Shown piece after piece: positions 44,219-51,508 of a stretch of 64,000 bases of DNA. The notes under the pieces were generated by a model. The model was not told the DNA's origin and ran no database searches. It saw only the letters and a program-made list of their open reading frames with translations. This stretch comes from Nocardia asteroides. GTDB lineage: Bacteria; Actinomycetota; Actinomycetes; Mycobacteriales; Mycobacteriaceae. The DNA lies in assembly GCF_021183625.1 (NCBI RefSeq), contig NZ_CP089214.1, positions 1,736,001 to 1,800,000 of the forward strand, written 5' to 3'. A program made the translations under genes and the position numbers. Position 1 is the stretch's first letter; the number at the start of each line of letters is the position of its first letter.

Positions 44219-44898
44219 TCGTCCTCCTCGGGTGATTCGTCCAGCTGCCGGGCGAGCTCGGCCCACGGCTCGTCCGCGACGCACAGCACGTGCCGCAGCC
44301 GCCAGAACCGGCTGCCCAGGTACATCTCGCCGGTGCCGTCGGGCTCCAGGTCGAGGTGGTCGGGGCCGTCTTCGGCGGAGTTGAAGGTGATGGCGGTGAG
44401 CGGCGGGCGGTCGTCGTCGATGTTGACCACGGTGACGCCACTGCCAGGGATGAAACTCTGCCGCAGCCGTGGGTTGTCCCCCGCCACCACCTCCGCGCTG
44501 TTCGTGGTGACCGAGACCGCCGGGTTCAGCATGAGCTGGAGGACCCAGGAGCGGGCCGCGAGCGCGGGCCGCTCGGCGTTGATGGCGAGCGCGAGGGTGG
44601 CGGCCAGATCCACCACGAGCACCTCCTCGGCGACGGTGACCCCGACGATCACCAGCCGCTGCGCCGAGCCGACCGGGTGCGGCAGGTCGTCGGCGGCCAG
44701 CGAGGTCACCTCGGCGCCCTCCTCGCCGCCGCTCTCCGGGTGCGCGCCGACCCGCCCGGTGCGCACGTCGACGGTGAAGGCGCAGAAGTTGCGCAGCGCC
44801 TGGTCGGCCACGGCCGCCAGCCGCACCAGCCCCTCCTCGTGCAGCCAGCGCACGGTGTCGGCGACGGTGACCTCGGCGAGCTCGGAGCCGACGGTCAC
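44215..44898 (-). CDS. Conserved-looking hypothetical protein of the substrate operon
   Basis: 227 residues from a GTG at 44898 with a GTGA overlap. It reads as a soluble alpha/beta protein: VADTVRWLHEEGLVRLAAVA at the front, then LVIVGVTVAEEVLVVDLAAT, SVTTNSAEVVAGDNPRLRQS and DEPWAELARQLDESPEEDE at the end. There is no signal peptide, membrane helix or catalytic motif. The size and cytosolic character recall chaperones such as EspG or the EspH-type helpers that accompany EspB-class substrates, but there is no clear sequence match. Function unknown. Confidence 0.55.
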   Translation of the reverse strand: MTVGSELAEVTVADTVRWLHEEGLVRLAAVADQALRNFCAFTVDVRTGRVGAHPESGGEEGAEVTSLAADDLPHPVGSAQRLVIVGVTVAEEVLVVDLAATLALAINAERPALAARSWVLQLMLNPAVSVTTNSAEVVAGDNPRLRQSFIPGSGVTVVNIDDDRPPLTAITFNSAEDGPDHLDLEPDGTGEMYLGSRFWRLRHVLCVADEPWAELARQLDESPEEDE

Positions 44899-45221
44899 GA
44901 CGGCACCGGCGCGATCGGCGCCGGGTCGGCGGTGTCGTCCATGATGGCCCGGTACTGGCGGGCCGCGTCCGCGGAGCTCTCCCGGATCGCGGCCATGATC
45001 TCGGCGGCCAGCTCGGCGCCGGTGAACCGGGTGGTCGTGCCCGGCGCCAGGTACAGGTCGGTGAGGTGGCCCATGGCGTCGACCTCGGGGATCACCGCGC
45101 CGCTCGGCGACGGCCTGCGCGCCCGGATGGCGTCGATCCGCTCCCGCATGTCCGCGATCCGGTGCCGCAGGTCGCGCGCGGCGTCGAGGGCCGCCTGGAC
45201 GTCGGGGTGGATGCTGCTCAT
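44895..45221 (-). CDS. YbaB/EbfC-like small protein
   Basis: 108 residues, with an ATGA overlap to the EspB-like gene. A coiled-coil front (ALDAARDLRHRIADMRERID) leads to VDAMGHLTDLYLAPGTTTRF, a beta-hairpin pattern of YbaB/EbfC proteins (G-L-D-L-x-x-P). The helix GAELAAEIMAAIRESSADAA follows. A proline-rich end closes the protein. The spacing of hairpin and helix fits the family, though the DNA-binding residues cannot be judged. Position directly after the EspB-like gene suggests a dedicated partner. Confidence 0.65.
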   Translation of the reverse strand: MSSIHPDVQAALDAARDLRHRIADMRERIDAIRARRPSPSGAVIPEVDAMGHLTDLYLAPGTTTRFTGAELAAEIMAAIRESSADAARQYRAIMDDTADPAPIAPVPS

Positions 45222-46696
45222 GCGGTACCTCCGGAGGACGGGTGCTGGGTGGGTGGCGCCGGGGTCGGCGGTGTCACCGTCGGGGCGATGCTCGGCCGCT
45301 CGCCGATCACCGGGTCGGTGTGCGGGGTGTCGTCGACGTACATCAGCCGGTCCGGGTGCCAGGCCACCACCCGGTTGCGGTCACCGCCCCCGCCGCCCTG
45401 GCCGCCGCCCATGCCCGGTGACATCGGCATGTACGGCATGTACGGGCTGCCCGCGCGCGACCCGTTGGCCCCGGCCTGCGAGCCGGCGCCGAGCGGTTCG
45501 ATCACCGAGGCGCGCGGGAGCCCCGCGGTGCTCGGCGCGGTCCCGGTGCCGCTCACCATGGGCATGGCGCCGACCGCGAACGCCGTGTCGGCCGGGATCC
45601 CGGCGTCGACGCTCGGCATCCCGCCCGGTGCGCCGGGCGAGCCGGGGCCGGCGCCGGTGAAGCTCGGAATGCCGTAGTCGTCGTAGCCGATGTCGTCGTA
45701 GCCGTAGTCGTCGTCGTAGCCGATGTCGTCGTAGCCGTCGTCGCCCTGCAGCCCGTTCATGCCGCTCATCGCGCTCATCAGCGCGGGCAGCATGGCGCTC
45801 AACATGCTCGAATCGCCCTGCCCGGCGCCCTCGTCCGCGCCGGCGCCGGCGGCGGCCTGGCCCGCGCCGACACCGGACTCGACGGCGCCGGTGTAGCCGG
45901 TGATGGTCTCCGCCGAGCGCGCGTTCTGCTCCTGGAACTCGGCGAGGGCCAGCTCGGTCCCGACGGGGTCCTTCGAGCGCAGCGCGGCCAGCAGTTTGCG
46001 GCGCGCGGCCATGATCTCCTGCGGGGTCGGGTGTTTCGCCTTGGCCAGCCGGAACGCGGTGCCGTAGCTGTCGATGCCGTCGGCGAGCGTGCCGAGCCGG
46101 GCGCCGAGCCCGGTGAGCCTGCCGTGCTGGCCGAGCAGCTCGGTGCTCGCCGTCGCGCCGACCGGCGTCCAGCCCTGCAGGACACCCGCTGCCGCGGTCA
46201 TTCCAGGCGCTGTGCCCGCCAACAGCGTGCCCGCGAAATTGCGTACGGTGCCGGCGAATTCGGCGGCCCGGCCGGGGCCGGGGCCCGCGTGCAGCGCGCG
46301 GGCGAAGGTCAGCGGGTCGACGGTGGCGTCCGGCACCCCGCCGACCGGGGGCGGCAGCCGGATCGGCAGCGGCACGATCTCCGGCACCGGGTTGACGGCC
46401 TGCTCGCCGCCGCTGCCGCCGAGCGCCCTGCTGCCATCGGCGTCGGTGGCGGTGTAATCCACCGCGGCGGCCCCGACCTTGCTCGCGGTGCGCTGGATCT
46501 CGCCGAGCAGCCCGCCGAGTTCGTTGAGCAGCGTGGCGGTCTGGCCGTTCAGCCGCGGCACCGCCGTCGCCGAGATGGGGTCGGCGCCCGCGGGCACCAC
46601 CCAGCCGCCCGGTATCGCGCCGCCCGCCTCGCGCGCGAGCGCGGCGAGCGCCGCCGCCGTGCGGACGAGCTCGTCGATATCGACATTGAGGACCAT
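45218..46696 (-). CDS. EspB-like ESX substrate (PE-PPE-type fold)
   Basis: 492 residues from the ATG at 46696, after GGGAGGGAGCG. Residues 1-90 form a PE-like helical hairpin ending in Tyr81-xxx-Asp85 (YTATD), the ESX secretion motif. Residues 110-290 match the PPE-like part of EspB: ELLGQHGRLTGLGARLGTLA, then KAKHPTPQEIMAARRKLLAA and EFQEQNARSAETITGYTGAV. The last two align with HPTYEDI and the QQRSEKVLTEYN region of mycobacterial EspB. The WxG turn is altered (GWTPVG). A Met- and Gly-rich part, a Tyr/Asp repeat (GYDDIGYDDDYG) and a disordered tail follow. EspB oligomerises into ring-shaped channels outside the membrane and is cut by a mycosin; this system encodes one. Confidence 0.75.
   Translation of the reverse strand: MVLNVDIDELVRTAAALAALAREAGGAIPGGWVVPAGADPISATAVPRLNGQTATLLNELGGLLGEIQRTASKVGAAAVDYTATDADGSRALGGSGGEQAVNPVPEIVPLPIRLPPPVGGVPDATVDPLTFARALHAGPGPGRAAEFAGTVRNFAGTLLAGTAPGMTAAAGVLQGWTPVGATASTELLGQHGRLTGLGARLGTLADGIDSYGTAFRLAKAKHPTPQEIMAARRKLLAALRSKDPVGTELALAEFQEQNARSAETITGYTGAVESGVGAGQAAAGAGADEGAGQGDSSMLSAMLPALMSAMSGMNGLQGDDGYDDIGYDDDYGYDDIGYDDYGIPSFTGAGPGSPGAPGGMPSVDAGIPADTAFAVGAMPMVSGTGTAPSTAGLPRASVIEPLGAGSQAGANGSRAGSPYMPYMPMSPGMGGGQGGGGGDRNRVVAWHPDRLMYVDDTPHTDPVIGERPSIAPTVTPPTPAPPTQHPSSGGTA
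45671..45745. repeat. Short tandem repeats coding for a Tyr/Asp tract
   Basis: The block is built of repeated GTCGTCGTAGCC and GATGTCGTCGTAGCC units inside the EspB-like gene and encodes GYDDI/GYDDDY repeats. Units of three bases make in-frame slippage possible, so the tract length may vary between strains. Confidence 0.6.
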
Positions 46697-46711
46697 CGCT
46701 CCCTCCCTCGC

Positions 46712-49180
46712 TCAGACCACCGGTGCCGCGACCGGATCGCCCGCGCCCACCGGCACCTGCTCGCCGCCGCGCGGCGCGGCGGCGCCGACCCCGGGCGGAT
46801 GCGCGAAGCCGCCGAAATCGCCGAGCGGCCCCGCGGCATCCGCCAGTTCGGCCTGGAAGGGCCGCAGCTCGCCCTGGACGACGACCTCGAGGGTGCCGCC
46901 CGCATCGGCCGGGAAGACCACCGCGATCGCGGTGCGGTCGGCGCCGGGCGCCGAGCCGCGCGCGCCGTCCTGCGGCGGCGTCACATCGCCACCCACCGGG
47001 CCGCCGACGGTGGCGCCCATCGGCGGTGCGCCGGTGGACATCTCGGCCTTCGGCAGCGCCGTCGGCCCGGAATCGGCCGGAGCCGCGATCGAGACCCAGG
47101 TGGCGACGTCGCCGGTCTGCATGACGTACGGATCGACCCGCTCCAGCGATTTCACCTCGCTCCACTTCGCGGTGGTCTTCGCGTAGGCCGTCTGCGCATC
47201 GGTGTGCTCCTTGTCCGCGAAGGCCGCGTCCAGCGCCTCGGCCACGGCAGGCCAGACCCGCTGGTGCCGCCCGTCCGGGAAGTCGTAGGGCACCTTGCCG
47301 TCCTCGCCCGCGACCCGCGCCGGCGCCACGACCCCCGGCTGGCCCGGAGTGGTATTCGGCGCGTGCACGGCGGGGTTCGCGTGCGGCGCCGGGGTCGCAC
47401 CCGGCGCGGCGACCTGTGGCGTCGGCGCCACGGCGGCGGGGGTGGCGATCGGGGGCGTCTGCACGGCGGGTGGCCTGATCGCGCGGTCCGGATCGCGCAT
47501 GCCCCGGCCGAGGTCGCGGTCCTGGTCGGCGAAGTTCCTGCTCATGGCCTGCTGGGCCAGCATCGGGAGCAGCATCTCCATTCCCGAGCCCATGCCGAGC
47601 CCGGAGCCGATCCCGCCGCCTGGGTTCACCCCGGGCACCGCGCCCGGGGTGATCGGTGCGGCGGGGGCGGGCTGGTGCGCGGACTGTGCGGCCTGCACCG
47701 CCCGGTCGAGCGCGTCGGCGGTGCGGCTGGAATCGGTGCCACCGGTGCCGGTGCTGTCGATGCCGGGCAGGATGGAACCGGGCGGGGTCGTGCCGCCGAT
47801 GCCGGGAAGTCCGTAGTCGCCGGGCGTGCTTCCGGTGGTCCCCGGCACGGAGGCGCCCTGATCCCGCGAACGAGCCAGCTCCTCCGCCAGCTTCTTGACG
47901 GCCTCGTTGTCCGTGATCGTGTCCGGGTCGGGCACCGTGTTCGCGTTGTCGGCCGAATCCTGCTGCCTGCTCCCGGTGTTGTCGGCGATATCGGATAGTG
48001 CCTTGGCGGCCAGTTCGGAGAAGTTCCCGCCCGGATTCACCGCGACCAATCGGTTCATGCCATCGATGAGGCCCGCGATATTGGCTCGCCCGAGTTTCGT
48101 GATCTCGTCCTGCTTCGGCAGCACCGTGTTCAGGATCGTGTTCTGCATGGCGTCGAACCGCCCGGCGGCCCCGTTGAGCCGGTCGACCACCTGCGGGTAG
48201 TTCGCCGGGATCGCGCCGGAACCGGTCGCCGTCTCCAGCGGCGCGAAGCGCGGGATCACCTTCTCGTCCAGTGCCGTCTTCTTGCTGGGATCGCCGAAGA
48301 GTTCGTAGTTCTCGGAGAGCGCGGTGGCGACCGAGTTCCCGCTGCCGCCGTGCCACTCCGCCACCTCGTGCGGCAACCCGGCGGGCTGCAGCAGGAAGCC
48401 GTACCCGGTCGCCGTGTACATCGGGTCGGGGCCGAAGGGCGGTGTCGGATACTGCCGGACGTGGTCGCCCACCCAGACGAACTCGATGGTGGGGTCCTGC
48501 CCCGGCAGGCCCGTCTCCTGGTTGACCTCCCACAGCGCCACGCCGGTACCGGACCCGAGCCCGACACCGAGAGCCCTGAGCCAGTGTGACAGCTTGGCAT
48601 TGTCCCCGTGCTGGCCGACGAACCGTTTCAAGCCCGTCGGTTCCGTGAGCGCCGACTTGTCCGTGCGCGCCGTGCCCAGCGCTTTCCTAGCGTCCTTCCG
48701 CGCGGTGTCCGCCGCCTTCTGCGCGGCAGCTGCCTGCTGCTCCGCCTTCTGCAGCTTCTTGCTGCCCGGCGCTGCCGCGGCGGCGGCCTTCGCGCTCTTC
48801 AGATCGGCTGCGGCCTGCTTCGCGTTCCGGCTCGCGTCCGCGAGTCTGTCCGCCGCGTCCTTCACTTTGCTCTCGGCGGCGGTGAAGTTGTCGAGCGCCG
48901 TCTTCGGCCCCCTCGTGGCGCGCGCGGCCCCGGCCTGCATGACCTTCCCGGCCCCGTAGCCCAACGCGCCACCCGCCGCGCCGGCGACCGCTCCGCCGAG
49001 CAGGTCGCTCCAGTCCCCGTCACCACTCGCGAGCTGACCGGCCGCACCGCCCGCGCCCCCCGCCAGGGCGGCCGCGCCGACCATCCTGACGACGCCACCG
49101 CTGCCGGGGAGCAACCTGTTCGCGACGGCGGTCACCCCCACGTCGACGACGAAGCCCCACCCCTCACCCCAGTCCGGCAT
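46712..49180 (-). CDS. Large ESX-linked protein with glycine-zipper front and TGDVATW domain
   Basis: 822 residues. The N-terminus is hydrophobic and glycine-rich, with GxxxG-type zippers (AAALAGGAGGAAGQLASGDG and LLGGAVAGAAGGALGYGAGK), as in membrane-inserting toxins and holins. A coiled coil of about 90 residues follows (AADRLADASRNAKQAAADLK), then a globular region with aromatic patches (FVWVGDHVRQYPTPPFGPDP). After a linker there is a methionine block (MGSGMEMLLPMLAQQAMSRN). The C-terminal domain has YVMQTGDVATWVS and LGDFGGFAHPPG, shared with the 37141 and 49190 proteins. There is no signal peptide. It is probably an ESX substrate acting at a membrane; the family is not recognised. Confidence 0.65.
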   Translation of the reverse strand: MPDWGEGWGFVVDVGVTAVANRLLPGSGGVVRMVGAAALAGGAGGAAGQLASGDGDWSDLLGGAVAGAAGGALGYGAGKVMQAGAARATRGPKTALDNFTAAESKVKDAADRLADASRNAKQAAADLKSAKAAAAAAPGSKKLQKAEQQAAAAQKAADTARKDARKALGTARTDKSALTEPTGLKRFVGQHGDNAKLSHWLRALGVGLGSGTGVALWEVNQETGLPGQDPTIEFVWVGDHVRQYPTPPFGPDPMYTATGYGFLLQPAGLPHEVAEWHGGSGNSVATALSENYELFGDPSKKTALDEKVIPRFAPLETATGSGAIPANYPQVVDRLNGAAGRFDAMQNTILNTVLPKQDEITKLGRANIAGLIDGMNRLVAVNPGGNFSELAAKALSDIADNTGSRQQDSADNANTVPDPDTITDNEAVKKLAEELARSRDQGASVPGTTGSTPGDYGLPGIGGTTPPGSILPGIDSTGTGGTDSSRTADALDRAVQAAQSAHQPAPAAPITPGAVPGVNPGGGIGSGLGMGSGMEMLLPMLAQQAMSRNFADQDRDLGRGMRDPDRAIRPPAVQTPPIATPAAVAPTPQVAAPGATPAPHANPAVHAPNTTPGQPGVVAPARVAGEDGKVPYDFPDGRHQRVWPAVAEALDAAFADKEHTDAQTAYAKTTAKWSEVKSLERVDPYVMQTGDVATWVSIAAPADSGPTALPKAEMSTGAPPMGATVGGPVGGDVTPPQDGARGSAPGADRTAIAVVFPADAGGTLEVVVQGELRPFQAELADAAGPLGDFGGFAHPPGVGAAAPRGGEQVPVGAGDPVAAPVV

Positions 49181-49189
49181 CGCGCGCTC

Positions 49190-51319
49190 CTATCCCGAGA
49201 CCGTGACCGGCACGCCGGCCTGTGGATCGACGGGAACGGCGGTGGTGGCGCCCGCGTCGGCACCCGCCGGGCGGCGGAATCCGCCGAATACCCCGAAGGC
49301 GCCGCCGTCGCGCTCGAGCACCTCGGTGAGCGGCTGCGGCTCCCCCGCGACGATCACCTCGGGCGGCGCGTTGTCGAACATGACCACGATGGCGGTCGAC
49401 CCCGCCGACGCCGACGCGACGGTCGTTGTGGTGCCGTCCTCGGGCGGCAACCACTGCGCGATATCCCCGGTACGCAGTTCGGAGGGGTCGACGGGGAGTC
49501 CGGCGGGCTGCCCGGGCGGCGGTAGCGGGACCGCGGTGCGCAGGTACGCCGCGCGCGCGTCGGTGCCGACGTGGTCGCTCACCGCCGAGGCCAGCGCGTG
49601 CGCGACCACCTCGGGCACCATGACCACCCGGCCGTCCCGGAACACGAATTCCTGGAGCCGGCTGCCGTCGGACGCCGCACCGGGTGCGGGTGGCGCTGTC
49701 GTCGCGGGTGCCGAGACCGTGCGGGCGGCGTTCGCGGGCTGTGCCGCCGCGGCCGTCGACGCGGGTTGCACGGTGCCCGGTCGCGGCGCGGACGCCGTCT
49801 GGGTGGCCGGGCCCGCGGAGGTGGCCCTGGCGGGGGCCGGTCCGGCTCCGCGCCGGTCGCGCTCCCGATCGCCGCGGCTCGATCCCCGCCCCTGCTCGGC
49901 CGCCGCGCGCTGCAGCATGGCCTGCTGCAGCATCGGGTCGAGGCCACCGGAGCCCATGGCGGACGTCGCGGCGGGCTGCTGCACGACCGGAGCGGCGGAG
50001 GTGACCGGCGTGCCGGGCACGGCGGCGGCCGCCTTCGTGCCCGCGGCGCCGGCCGGAGCGGCGGTGCTCGCGGGTGCCGCGGTCGATCCGGGGCTCAGGA
50101 GGTCGCCGGTGCTCCGCGGCAGGGGCTGCGCTGACTGGAAATCGAGCGGCGGAACCATGGTGACCGGCGGCAGGAGGTTCGCAGTGTTGTCGGCGGGCTG
50201 CTCTGTTCTGCGGATGGGGGTGTTGGAGTCGTCGACGTCCGACCGAGTCTTGGGGTCCGTTTTCGTATCGGCGCCGGTATCCGGGGGCGTGGCGGGCGGT
50301 TCCAGCTCCCCGGCCAGTTTGCGGAACGCCTCCGTCATCTCGCGCATGTCGGTCTCGGCCCGCTGGGTCACGGACTCGACGACCGTCAACACGTAGTTGT
50401 CCTCGGAGACCACCGCTCCGCCGGGCGTCTGGATCGGCCGCAGCAGCTTCTCGTCCACCAGCTGGTTGATGGTGGTGGAATCGGTCGGATGCACCTGTGC
50501 CATGGCGGTGAGCACCTCGACCTGGGAGCCGACCATCTGCTGTCCGGCGGCCGCCTTCTCCCCCACCCGGCGGACGGCTTCGGCGACCTCGTTGTCGTTC
50601 TCCCGCATGCGCGCGTAGGTGGCCGACAGTTGTTCGACGCGCTGCGCATAGCTCGGGATGTTCGCCTGGCCCTCGGCCGTGACCGTCGGCACCGTCCAGG
50701 TTTTCGGCGGCGGCTCCTTCGGCCCGGTACCGAAGCTCTCCCAGTTCGCGAGGTACAGGGGCGGGAGGTTCTTGTAGTGGTCGACCACCGCGCCGGAGAG
50801 CGAGAGCCCGTCGGGCAGCTTCGCCGGATCCGGCATCATCACCCGTGGCATCGTGTCCGGGAACCGCGGGAGGCTGATGTCGATCAGCGGGATCGCGCCC
50901 TGCCCGGGCGGAAGCAGGAACGATGCCCCGGCGTTGAACAGGGGCGCCACCAGCGGCGCCGCCATCGCGCCGTAGAGCTTCCCGGGGGCGACGTGGGCCC
51001 CGCCCACCGCGCGCGGGATCAACCCCTTGAAAAGCCCCTGCTCCATCAACTGCGCGGGCGAGGCCAGCGCGAGCGACGCCTTGGCACCGAGTGCGCCGCG
51101 GGCCGCCGCGACCCCGACGCCGCCACCCACCATGGTGAGCATGCCGCCGACCGCGCCCATGGCCGCGCCCTTCATGACGGCGTCCATGTCCCAGCCGTTC
51201 TCGGCTCCGGCTATCAGGCCGCCGACGACCCCGCCGACCAGCGCGGCCCCGACCGGGCCGCCCAGAGCAAAGCCGGCGGTGGTTGCCAACCCGGTGGCTA
51301 TGTCGCCCCACAGTGACAC
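49190..51319 (-). CDS. Large ESX-linked protein with glycine-zipper front and TGDIAQW domain
   Basis: 709 residues from a GTG at 51319 with AAAGGGCG ahead; the reading frame stays open upstream but would run through the dyad. The N-terminus (WGDIATGLATTAGFALGGPV and AALVGGVVGGLIAGAENGWD) is a glycine-zipper stretch. A middle region has helices with NVHP-like and MREMTEAFRKLAGELEPPA segments. A linker carries DPMLQQAMLQRAAAEQ and a basic GDRERDRRG run. The C-terminal domain begins DARAAYLRTAV, with ELRTGDIAQWLPPEDG and FGGFRRPAGA. It has the same architecture as its downstream neighbour, so the two are likely paralogues. First gene of the ten-gene operon, 38 bases after a perfect dyad. Confidence 0.65.
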   Translation of the reverse strand: MSLWGDIATGLATTAGFALGGPVGAALVGGVVGGLIAGAENGWDMDAVMKGAAMGAVGGMLTMVGGGVGVAAARGALGAKASLALASPAQLMEQGLFKGLIPRAVGGAHVAPGKLYGAMAAPLVAPLFNAGASFLLPPGQGAIPLIDISLPRFPDTMPRVMMPDPAKLPDGLSLSGAVVDHYKNLPPLYLANWESFGTGPKEPPPKTWTVPTVTAEGQANIPSYAQRVEQLSATYARMRENDNEVAEAVRRVGEKAAAGQQMVGSQVEVLTAMAQVHPTDSTTINQLVDEKLLRPIQTPGGAVVSEDNYVLTVVESVTQRAETDMREMTEAFRKLAGELEPPATPPDTGADTKTDPKTRSDVDDSNTPIRRTEQPADNTANLLPPVTMVPPLDFQSAQPLPRSTGDLLSPGSTAAPASTAAPAGAAGTKAAAAVPGTPVTSAAPVVQQPAATSAMGSGGLDPMLQQAMLQRAAAEQGRGSSRGDRERDRRGAGPAPARATSAGPATQTASAPRPGTVQPASTAAAAQPANAARTVSAPATTAPPAPGAASDGSRLQEFVFRDGRVVMVPEVVAHALASAVSDHVGTDARAAYLRTAVPLPPPGQPAGLPVDPSELRTGDIAQWLPPEDGTTTTVASASAGSTAIVVMFDNAPPEVIVAGEPQPLTEVLERDGGAFGVFGGFRRPAGADAGATTAVPVDPQAGVPVTVSG

Positions 51320-51357
51320 GGCGTTCGCCCTTTCGACTCGTGCACCATTGTCCGAGA

Positions 51358-51373
51358 TTCCCACCGGTGGGAA
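51358..51373. promoter_or_regulatory. TTCCCA-N4-TGGGAA dyad, site 10 (fully palindromic)
   Basis: TTCCCA CCGG TGGGAA; the spacer is also self-complementary, so all 16 bases form one palindrome. It lies between the divergent substrate operon (start 51319, 38 bases away) and the SLT gene (leader ORF 51461, coding start 51505), and could serve both. Confidence 0.7.
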
Positions 51374-51460
51374 CGCGATCCGCATTCGCAGCGGCCAAGA
51401 TTGGAGGAACCGCGCAACCGAGCCCACCGGCCGACGATCGACACGAGGAGGGAGCGCCGG

Positions 51461-51508
51461 ATGAACCCCGCCCACCTCCGGCGCACGCGAGCGGACGGCC
51501 TCCGGTGA
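51461..51508 (+). CDS. 15-residue leader ORF coupled to the SLT gene
   Basis: ATG at 51461 with a strong GAGGAGGGAG ribosome site encodes MNPAHLRRTRADGLR and stops with a TGA at 51506-51508. That stop overlaps the GTG start of the lytic transglycosylase gene (51505) as GTGA. The downstream GTG has no good ribosome site of its own, so ribosomes finishing the leader probably restart there. The peptide is arginine-rich. It may act only in coupling or as an attenuation-like sensor; both are inference. Confidence 0.55.
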   Translation: MNPAHLRRTRADGLR

